Both the position numbers and the translations under genes were made by a program. The notes beneath the pieces are model-generated. The model was not told where the DNA came from, did not search any database, and saw nothing but the letters and a program-made list of their open reading frames with translations. Shown here one piece after another: positions 57,878 through 64,000 of a stretch of 64,000 nt of DNA (position 1 is the first letter of the stretch; every line of letters starts with the position of its first letter). The stretch comes from Leptolyngbya sp. FACHB-261 (lineage in GTDB: Bacteria > Cyanobacteriota > Cyanobacteriia > FACHB-261): assembly GCF_014696065.1 (NCBI RefSeq), contig NZ_JACJPL010000036.1, forward strand, positions 1-64,000. Direction: 5' to 3'.

Positions 57878-57896
57878 GCCTAAAAAGTATAGGCCA
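57878..57896. promoter_or_regulatory. Inverted repeat upstream of wrbA
   Basis: GGCCTA and TAGGCC separated by 7 nt, just in front of the wrbA start; a second, weaker repeat AGAAC/GTTCT follows. Candidate operator for a redox- or quinone-responsive regulator; function inferred from position only. Confidence 0.45.
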
Positions 57897-58013
57897 GAAC
57901 CTCAAAATAGTTCTGCTATACAGAAATTGATAGGGCGTGATTTGTTTATAATTATCTGATTGACTTTTACTGGTAAGCATTGAGTTACCATCCTCAAGCA
58001 GAAGCCGAGCAAG

Positions 58014-59015
58014 CTAAGCTACCCATTGTCGGGATAGATTGGGCTCAGCAATGGCTGGGAAACTTGCAAAATTGCGCCGTACCCAATCCATGCCTACTTC
58101 ATTGTTTAACTTAATGCGCTGCTCGGTATCAGGATAGATTTTGCCCAGAACTTTTGCGTCTTGTTCTACAACTATATCTATTAACTTCAGCAAGTTACCC
58201 TTGATTAAATGAGCAATCGGAGAATGCGCCTTCATGTACATCAACACAAACACACGCGACTGATGTTCGGTTTCAGGCAGGTAGAAGTGGCATTCCTTCA
58301 GGCTCAGCAACTTATTTTCCGCATGCAGCAATCCCATGAACGGAAAGAAATTTTCTAAATGGGCTTCCAAGACTTGTGGCATTGCTAACTGACCAGGGTT
58401 TCTGAGAATGTCACGGAGAGTGGGCTGTTTTCTCGGTTGTGATAAGTAGGCGTGAGAATGCAATCCTTCATCAATGAACTGTTTTACCTGTACTTCTTCA
58501 ATTTCAAATAATTCTCGGTGGGTGCCATTTTGATGGTTGTAGTCGTGCATGTTGAGCAGCAAACTCAGGATATCGGTTGGAATGCTGCGATTGCCTGTAA
58601 CGCCGATAAACTCATACTCGCTTGCAATCTCGTTCATGATGCCTGGGATTGAAAGCTTCGGTTCATGCCCGCCGTAAGTCCAGACGAAGTCTCCCTGAAT
58701 TATCAATTCCAACGGTTGCAGCAAGGATTTGGTTGGCTTGTTCGAACTGGGCAATAGAGTACAACCGGCGCGATCAAACTCCAAGGCGTGGAATGGGCAG
58801 GCAACCGTGCTGTTGCCATCAGGCTTTTCGACGCACCAGCCCTCGGACAGCATTGCACCCATATGGGGACAGGCGTTGGACAAAGCGTTGATAGCCCCCT
58901 GGCTGTCTTGCCAGAGTACATAATCGTTGCCGAGCAGGGAGATCCTCATCGGCTGGTTGGGCTTGAGCATGGAGCGATGCGCGACAAGCCACGGGGCACC
59001 TTGTAACTGGTTCAT
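58014..59015 (-). CDS. Rieske non-heme iron oxygenase
   Basis: 333 residues. The Rieske [2Fe-2S] ligands are complete: C-x-H in ACPHMGAMLSEG and C-x2-H in ACPFHALEFD (residues about 49-78). A mononuclear iron site fits D-x2-H-x4-H in NMHDYNHQNGTHRELF (about residue 155-165). This is the terminal oxygenase layout. Substrate unknown. It is divergent from a TetR regulator, with an 18-bp palindrome 15 nt upstream of the start. No dedicated reductase is next to it. Confidence 0.85.
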   Translation of the reverse strand: MNQLQGAPWLVAHRSMLKPNQPMRISLLGNDYVLWQDSQGAINALSNACPHMGAMLSEGWCVEKPDGNSTVACPFHALEFDRAGCTLLPSSNKPTKSLLQPLELIIQGDFVWTYGGHEPKLSIPGIMNEIASEYEFIGVTGNRSIPTDILSLLLNMHDYNHQNGTHRELFEIEEVQVKQFIDEGLHSHAYLSQPRKQPTLRDILRNPGQLAMPQVLEAHLENFFPFMGLLHAENKLLSLKECHFYLPETEHQSRVFVLMYMKAHSPIAHLIKGNLLKLIDIVVEQDAKVLGKIYPDTEQRIKLNNEVGMDWVRRNFASFPAIAEPNLSRQWVA

Positions 59016-59029
59016 AACGGCCTGCGATG

Positions 59030-59047
59030 ACTGACTAATTAATCAGT
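59030..59047. promoter_or_regulatory. TetR-type operator candidate
   Basis: ACTGACTAATTAATCAGT is an 18-bp palindrome with one mismatched pair, in the middle of the short gap between the Rieske gene and the divergent TetR gene. A TetR repressor commonly binds such a site to control itself and its neighbour. Confidence 0.65.
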
Positions 59048-59133
59048 AAGCCTATCAAGCCTTAGCTATGGCGTCAATCGAGAGATTCAAAGCTTTCGGT
59101 TCAGATGTCTCTTGTAGGATGGGAGGGCAGCCG

Positions 59134-59799
59134 ATGAGTGAGGATGTCGTGGTTCGTCCAGCTAAGCGCGGTGTCAAATCTGTTCGGCTAGTGCGAGATG
59201 CAGAGGCAACTCAGCAGCAAATTTTGGATGCTGCTGAGCAGGAATTTTCGCGGCATGGCTTAAATGGTGCCCGGATGAGCGCGATTGCGAAGCGTGCCCA
59301 GGTGACTTCGGCGACAATTCACTACTATTTTGAGAACAAGGAGAGCCTTTATAAGGCGGTGTTACAACGCCCGGTTGATGAGGTACAGGCCAGCTTGGGG
59401 CAATTGAATTTTGATAATTTACCTGCTGTGGAAGCCCTCAAGCAAATCATTCGCATTGCCATTGCTAACGAAGCTAAAAATCCCCAGCGTCAAATGCTTT
59501 GGTTCCAAGAAGCTAGCCAGAATCAGGGGGCATATTTCAAGGAATGCAACGTCTTAGGCCTGCACGAACACTTACTCAGGGTGTTAGAGCGGGGTGTGGT
59601 TGAAGGCTGTTTTCGCCCACTGAAGCCGTTCTTAGCTCTCACCCACATTTTGAGTGTTTGTATGTTCTATTTCACTGTGCATGAAAACTGGAAACATTTG
59701 ACTCCAGAGGTGGATCGTCTCAGTCTAGAGATGATTGAGGAACACACAGAGGAGGCAATCGCGTTCATCCTGGCAGCTGTGAGGCGAACGCAGGGATAA
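59134..59799 (+). CDS. TetR-family transcriptional regulator
   Basis: 221 residues from the ATG at 59134, with GGGAGG 7 nt upstream; the frame is open to an ATG at 59068. Helix-turn-helix in the first 65 residues: ATQQQILDAAEQEFSRHGLN, ARMSAIAKRAQVTSATIHYY, FENKESLYKAVL. The ligand-binding C-terminal domain is helical (HILSVCMFYFTVHENW). Probably represses the divergent Rieske oxygenase gene and itself. Confidence 0.88.
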   Translation: MSEDVVVRPAKRGVKSVRLVRDAEATQQQILDAAEQEFSRHGLNGARMSAIAKRAQVTSATIHYYFENKESLYKAVLQRPVDEVQASLGQLNFDNLPAVEALKQIIRIAIANEAKNPQRQMLWFQEASQNQGAYFKECNVLGLHEHLLRVLERGVVEGCFRPLKPFLALTHILSVCMFYFTVHENWKHLTPEVDRLSLEMIEEHTEEAIAFILAAVRRTQG

Positions 59800-59917
59800 A
59801 CGAGAGATCCAACCTGAATTTTGAATCTTAATAGAGAAACTTTAGGCTATCGCAGTTGCAGGATTGGAGTTCTTTGCCCTCGTGACGCCCTCATTACTTT
59901 TAGCAATGCTCAGCAGG

Positions 59918-60208
59918 TCATTCTCTCTTGAAGTGAACTGCGACTTCATAAAGAGCTGGAATTTGCTCAAAAGATACTTGTTTAGTTAGCTCTTGAGGCT
60001 GAAGCTTATCGAAAGCTGCTTGCCAAGCATCCCGAGTTTCCCAGTGAGCAACATTGATGAATTGAAACTGTGCATTTGGATCAAGGCTTCGATGCAGTTT
60101 TGCATCAATGAAACCTGGTTCATTCTTAATGAACTCAAGCGCTTCGGTCCACATTTTGACGAATTCTTCCTCTTTACCTTGCGGTATTGAAAACGTGTTG
60201 ATTAGCAC
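59918..60208 (-). CDS. Antibiotic-biosynthesis-monooxygenase-like protein
   Basis: 96 residues with the ABM dimeric alpha/beta barrel pattern: FSIPQGKEEEFVKMWTEALE, FIKNEPGFIDAKLHRSLDPN, FQFINVAHWETRDAWQAAFD. Such proteins oxidise small aromatic substrates without cofactor or bind heme or signal molecules; which applies is not shown. It lies 42 nt behind an SDR gene on the same strand and probably shares its transcript. Confidence 0.8.
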   Translation of the reverse strand: MLINTFSIPQGKEEEFVKMWTEALEFIKNEPGFIDAKLHRSLDPNAQFQFINVAHWETRDAWQAAFDKLQPQELTKQVSFEQIPALYEVAVHFKRE

Positions 60209-60250
60209 AATTAGGATCGCTCATCTACAACCTCCAGTTAGTCATGATAA

Positions 60251-60994
60251 TTATGCCAGTCCACCCGTAGCGTGGAGCGTGTGGCCTGTGATGTAGCCAG
60301 ACTCATCACCAACCAGGAACGCAACGGCATTGGCAATATCTTCAGGCTCTGCTAGTCGCTGTAGTGGAGCTATCTGCTTTAGCTGTGCTTGCTCCTCAGA
60401 CGAAACCATGCTGGTAAAGGAATCGGATGTTGTTGGTCCAGGCATGATCGCATTAACTCGAATACCCCGCGAGCCGACTTCTTTGGCAAGTGCAAACGTA
60501 AATGCCTCAATTGCAGCTTTGCTGCCTGCAATCACAGATAAGTTGGGTTGAGGCTGTACGGTATAGGGGGTCGAAAACGTGACAATACGGCCACCATCAG
60601 CCATGTATTTAGCTGCTTCCTGCAAGGCAAAGAAGTTTCCTTTGGCATTGAATGTGAAGACAGAATCGAACTCTTCCTCTGTCGTTTCAGCAATTGGTTT
60701 GACCAGCCTGGGCGCACCACCACTGATAACAAGAATATCTAGCTTGCTGAATTGCGAGAGGGTGTTCTGAAACAAGCTCCGAATGTCATCCAATTTAGCA
60801 AGGTCTACTTGGAGCGCAACCGCGTCTGACCCGCTTGTTTTAATGACTGAAACGACCTCTTCTGCTTTGTCTCGATTGCCAGCATAGGTTACGACTACGT
60901 TCGCGCCGTCGCGTCCGAGTCGTTCAGCGATCGCTCGTCCAATGCCACGAGATGAACCTGTAACGATTGCTACTTTCCCTGAGAGAGACGCCAT
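60251..60994 (-). CDS. Short-chain dehydrogenase/reductase lacking the catalytic tyrosine
   Basis: 247 residues. The cofactor loop TGSSRGIGRAIAERLG and ALAKEVGSRGIRVNAIMPGP are normal SDR elements. The active-site position that should read Y-x3-K reads SVIAGSKAAIEAF: the lysine is kept but Ile stands where Tyr belongs, and NNAG is replaced by ISGGAP. Either another residue serves as acid or the protein has lost catalysis and binds nucleotide only. Upstream partner of the ABM gene. Confidence 0.82.
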   Translation of the reverse strand: MASLSGKVAIVTGSSRGIGRAIAERLGRDGANVVVTYAGNRDKAEEVVSVIKTSGSDAVALQVDLAKLDDIRSLFQNTLSQFSKLDILVISGGAPRLVKPIAETTEEEFDSVFTFNAKGNFFALQEAAKYMADGGRIVTFSTPYTVQPQPNLSVIAGSKAAIEAFTFALAKEVGSRGIRVNAIMPGPTTSDSFTSMVSSEEQAQLKQIAPLQRLAEPEDIANAVAFLVGDESGYITGHTLHATGGLA

Positions 60995-61313
60995 AATTCT
61001 TACTTAACTTCTAGAACATCCGCAAGACTATATCAGTATGTAGATCAAATTAACTTGGCTAATCTTGCGAAACTGTCCTAATCTTGCGAAATCTTTTGTG
61101 GCTCGAAAAACGGTTGTTTCTTTTACTGTTGGGACACGATGAGATCAAGAATTTTAACCTCTCGCTTCATTGACTGCGAGCCCTGAATCTAGAGGGAGCT
61201 AGAGTAACACTATCAACCCCCTGTGGATCTGTTTGAGTTACTTCTCTTCCCAAGTTTCGAATAAATTGAGTAGTGTCTATCATTCGCTGAATAGATGTGA
61301 ATAGATAGGCAGC
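60995..61313. other. Gene-free stretch with an AraC-regulator remnant
   Basis: Apart from a decayed copy of part of the AraC-family gene (about 61147-61270, listed separately) no coding sequence is seen. Confidence 0.6.
61147..61270 (-). pseudogene. Fragment of an AraC-family regulator gene
   Basis: On the minus strand the region matches the middle of the complete AraC-family gene at 62779-63681. The best part, 61182-61266 against 63391-63476, differs at about 12 positions plus one gap over some 86 nt. Read as protein it gives FETWEEK, a stop, LKQIHRG and then a shift. It cannot be functional. It marks an earlier duplication or rearrangement around the aldo/keto reductase gene. Confidence 0.85.
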
Positions 61314-62345
61314 CTAGACCCAATTGCGAAAGAAATTGCCCTCCTCTAACGCAATTGTTGAAGTGCGTCGCTCAATGGCTGCTAAATCCTGGGCATCGAG
61401 CGGTTGAAAGGCTCGGGCCACTTGAATGTTTTGTTCTAGTTGTGGCACTGTCTCTGCGGCAATAATGCAACAGTGAACTCCAGGCTGAGATAAAGTGTAC
61501 CCCATCGCCTGATGCATACCCTCTAGGACTCCAGGTTTGAGCAGGCGACCGTAAGCGGGTACTTTCATGGCGATCACGCCCACGTTTTTCTGCTGAGCTA
61601 TAGGCAACGCACCTGTGATAAAAGGACGCGGATGGTGTTTGTCAGCAGCATTAATCGGAATCAAAACGGTATCAAAGGGGTAGCGGCGCAATCCCTTTGC
61701 AATAGTTGCGGGCTCGCGGTGGCCTGTAATACCAATCAAGCGCACCACTCCTTGTTCTCGCGCCTCTTCAAAGGCTCGGATTGCCCCATGTCTCTCATCT
61801 AAAACTGTATTTAGTTCTCGCTCAACCGCGATGTCGTGCAATTGCCACAGGTCTAAATGATCTGTCTTCAACCGCTGAAGAGAGCGCTCCAGTTCTCGCC
61901 ACGCTCCATCGCGGTCCCGAACCCCAGTCTTGCTGGCGAGAAATAACTTGGACCGATGGGGAGGCAGCACTTTTCCTAACCGCTCTTCACTGGGCCCGTA
62001 ATTCGCCGCCGTATCAAAGTAGCGAATGCCTAGCTCTAGTGCCCGCTCGATAATCGCCACTGCTTCGCGCTCTTCACCGGAACGAGAGAGCGGTGTGCGC
62101 CCTACTCCTCCTAAGCCAAAGATCGGCACCGAGATCGCTGTACGCCCCAGCACTCGTTGTGGCATTTCTGTGGGGGTAGGAACTGTAGTAGGGGCTGTAG
62201 GCTTTCCTGCAGAGGCGACAATGCTTGAAGGTTTGGTTTCGGTTTTGGCTAGCTGCTGCTGGCAGGCAGAAGTACCCACAATCGAGCCAGCCACAGCCGC
62301 ACTATTAAGCAGAAAGTCACGCCGCGTCGTTTTTTTGCTTGCCAT
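61314..62345 (-). CDS. Exported aldo/keto reductase with Tat signal
   Basis: 343 residues from the ATG at 62345. The N-terminus has a twin-arginine signal TTRRDFLLNSAAVAGSIVGT ending in SACQ, so it may be anchored as a lipoprotein. The reductase part keeps the catalytic set: Asp and Tyr in RYFDTAANYGPSEERLG, Lys in LFLASKTG, His in WQLHDI. NADP-binding end sequences are present. Substrate unknown. A longer frame up to 62426 is open but adds a second hydrophobic stretch that would hide the Tat motif. Confidence 0.85.
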   Translation of the reverse strand: MASKKTTRRDFLLNSAAVAGSIVGTSACQQQLAKTETKPSSIVASAGKPTAPTTVPTPTEMPQRVLGRTAISVPIFGLGGVGRTPLSRSGEEREAVAIIERALELGIRYFDTAANYGPSEERLGKVLPPHRSKLFLASKTGVRDRDGAWRELERSLQRLKTDHLDLWQLHDIAVERELNTVLDERHGAIRAFEEAREQGVVRLIGITGHREPATIAKGLRRYPFDTVLIPINAADKHHPRPFITGALPIAQQKNVGVIAMKVPAYGRLLKPGVLEGMHQAMGYTLSQPGVHCCIIAAETVPQLEQNIQVARAFQPLDAQDLAAIERRTSTIALEEGNFFRNWV

Positions 62346-62778
62346 ACTTAAGACCAGGAGACAGGAAAGAAGGACATTGACCAAAAGGCAATCACTTTGC
62401 TTCATCAACTCTCGGCAGAAGCTCAAATTGCTAATGGCAGCACAAAGGCAGCGAGGGTGACCTGCTCTTAATTGAAACTTGTGAGCGAGCTTGAGGTGCG
62501 TCGGGCTTGCGCTAATCCAGTTGCCCCTAGCTCTGTTCAGCTTCTAAATCTCTCCTGGATGAGTTAGTTAATTGAGATCTTCTTTATTCGCTTGCAAATG
62601 GAAGATATCAATATCCAAGTGTAGATGTCTATCTACGCAAGGGTCTACTTTATATTGAGCAAGCCAGTATAAGGAAACACAAAAAGGTAGTGCTAAGCAA
62701 GTTAATGATGAATTGTAGCGGTGGATGAAATGCCAGATGACACTGAGGTGATTCTCCCTTAGTTCTAAAGCCTTAGAC
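62346..62778. other. Gene-free stretch between AraC regulator and aldo/keto reductase
   Basis: 433 nt, A+T-rich in its second half, presumably with the promoter of the reductase gene and possible AraC-type binding sites. No clear direct repeats could be picked out by eye. Confidence 0.45.
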
Positions 62779-63681
62779 CTAAAGCTGATTGCGATAAGTT
62801 TTAGGCGCCATCCCCGTTAGTTTTCGGAACAGTTTTGAGAAATGGCTGTGGTTTTTGCAGCCCACTCGGAAGGCAATTTCCATAATGGGTAGCTGAGTTG
62901 TTTGCAAGAGCTGCTTAGCTCTCTCTATCCGACATTGCAGAATATATTGATGAGGTGTATGCCCAACTGACTGTTTGAATAATCGCTCGAAATAGTATGG
63001 GCTCATGCCAAGCATTGCTGCAAGCACATTCAACGAAAGCTGGCTGCTGAGGTTGTCGCTAATGTATTCAATTGCATGTTTTAGTTGCTGAGGGGACAGA
63101 CTGCCTGAGTAATGTTGAATTTCTGGCTCAAAGGTTGAATATTGCTTGAGCACTCTAATCGCGATTGCATTGGTTAGAGATTCCCAGAAGTACTGACCAT
63201 TAGGATTTCCCTCTTTGAATTCGGCTTCTAGGGCTAATCCAAGATGCCAAATCTGGGGATCAGGTTTGCCAGTACAACGAACGAGTTCAGTTTGATTGGC
63301 ATCATGCAATTCGGCGGCACACCTGGCGATTACAGCCGGTTTAAGCGTCAGAACTAGAATTTCAACCTCTTGATCCCATCTACCCCGAAACCTGAATCCA
63401 GAGGGAGCTAGAGTGACACTACCAATTCCCTTGTGAATCTGTTTGAGCTGCCCCTCTTCCCAGGTTTCGAATAAATGCTGAGGGCTCAATTGCAGTGTTA
63501 GCAGATGATCTTGAACAATTACCTCGGGCATTTCCGAGGCTGGCATACGGAGGCGGTCGATGTTCAGTTCATTGAGAAGTTGAGACGAGGATTTGGCTAA
63601 TAGGGAAGTACCTGGAGTGACCGGTAATGGCACAACCTCTTTGCTCACAGCATCAACAACTTTGATCGTCCCTTGTCTCAT
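62779..63681 (-). CDS. AraC-family transcriptional regulator
   Basis: 300 residues. The N-terminal 180 residues are a cupin-like sensing part (FETWEEGQLKQIHKGIGSVT, LAPSGFRFRGRWDQEVEIL). The C-terminal 100 residues form the double helix-turn-helix: LSLNVLAAMLGMSPYYFERL, FKQSVGHTPHQYILQCRIER, and FRVGCKNHSHFSKLFRKLTG. Upstream of, and on the same strand as, the aldo/keto reductase, which it may control. A degenerate copy of its middle lies beyond that gene. Confidence 0.9.
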   Translation of the reverse strand: MRQGTIKVVDAVSKEVVPLPVTPGTSLLAKSSSQLLNELNIDRLRMPASEMPEVIVQDHLLTLQLSPQHLFETWEEGQLKQIHKGIGSVTLAPSGFRFRGRWDQEVEILVLTLKPAVIARCAAELHDANQTELVRCTGKPDPQIWHLGLALEAEFKEGNPNGQYFWESLTNAIAIRVLKQYSTFEPEIQHYSGSLSPQQLKHAIEYISDNLSSQLSLNVLAAMLGMSPYYFERLFKQSVGHTPHQYILQCRIERAKQLLQTTQLPIMEIAFRVGCKNHSHFSKLFRKLTGMAPKTYRNQL

Positions 63682-63746
63682 GTTTAGTGCTGCCTGAATT
63701 TGCCTGAGCTTAAAACTAAAAACCGGCTATACAATCGCTATCCCTG

Positions 63747-64000
63747 CTACCGTCCTTGGGTACCCAGCGTGAAAGCTTCATTTGTTGAAGTCATCAGTGA
63801 GCCACCAGTCACCGGACCACCACCTGCAATATAGATTGTGTCATCTACAAGCGATGCCCCCATGCCGTGACGTGGTGTTGGCATTGATGCGTAGCTCTGC
63901 CAAGAGTTTGTTGTTGGATCATAGGCTTCAACCTGGCCATAGACAAAGCCGTTTCCTTCGCCTCCGAAAACGAAGATGCGATTGCGATACCACACTGCCC
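63747..64000 (-). CDS. Kelch-repeat protein, C-terminal end (partial)
   Basis: The gene runs off the right edge; about 83 C-terminal residues are visible. Two kelch motifs: RIFVFGGEGNGFVYGQVEAY, DPTTNSWQSYASMPTPRHGM, then ASLVDDTIYIAGGG. Kelch repeats build beta-propellers, often in secreted or carbohydrate-binding proteins. The N-terminus, and so the location, is not visible. Confidence 0.8.
   Translation of the reverse strand, partial: AVWYRNRIFVFGGEGNGFVYGQVEAYDPTTNSWQSYASMPTPRHGMGASLVDDTIYIAGGGPVTGGSLMTSTNEAFTLGTQGR

Noticed and set aside
60927-60934. HIP1 site GCGATCGC
   Set aside because: A real copy of the octamer, but a single one inside a coding gene carries no functional information.

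Overview
The window is a piece of a cyanobacterial chromosome. The evidence is the C-terminus of photosystem II D1 (psbA), psb28, ndhN of the NDH-1 complex, ldpA, a ycf45-type ATPase, nblA (so phycobilisomes are expected), and an hmp/pil-type chemotaxis cluster with hmpF, which is typical of motile filamentous cyanobacteria. The genus cannot be named from the sequence alone. No tRNA, rRNA, CRISPR array or intact insertion sequence was seen.

Layout. 1-5.6 kb: end of psbA, an M50-like membrane protease, and a minus-strand series moaB, psb28, ycf45-like ATPase, ldpA and ndhN. 5.8-8.8 kb: the wreck of a bacterial V/A-type ATPase operon (E, DUF2764, start of A fused to the middle of I, end of I, K). 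It contains two large deletions, a frameshift and an internal stop. 8.8-11.6 kb: a UPF0182 membrane protein split by one missing T. 12.1-28.9 kb: the large ribosomal protein cluster rplC to rpmE with secY, adk, infA, rpmJ, rpoA and truA, then prfA. 29-35.8 kb: small secreted or membrane proteins, a TPR protein, nblA next to an atypical NblR-like regulator, and an ABC ATPase translationally coupled to a membrane protein.

35.9-50.2 kb: a chemotaxis-like cluster in the order PatA-type regulator, CheY, CheW, MCP, hybrid CheA (hmpA-E) on the minus strand, with hmpF divergent. The CheA is 2155 residues because of an acidic, repeat-rich linker of about 1200 residues, and the MCP carries a similar acidic linker. 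The array probably signals to type IV pili and gliding. 50.3-54.1 kb: hemC, an M16 peptidase and a UPF0104 membrane protein.

54.2-64 kb: an accessory region of small redox and regulatory genes: GAF protein, two SDRs, a broken SnoaL-like gene, wrbA, a Rieske oxygenase with a divergent TetR regulator and an operator-like palindrome between them, an antibiotic-biosynthesis-type monooxygenase, an exported aldo/keto reductase, an AraC regulator with a decayed partial copy nearby, and the end of a kelch-repeat protein.

The strongest unusual observations are the deleted V-type ATPase operon, the giant acidic repeat linker in CheA, a perfect 42-bp palindrome behind ndhN, a frameshift caused by a 14-bp tandem duplication, and several operator-like inverted repeats in the accessory region. 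I did not find a system that I can defend as wholly undescribed.
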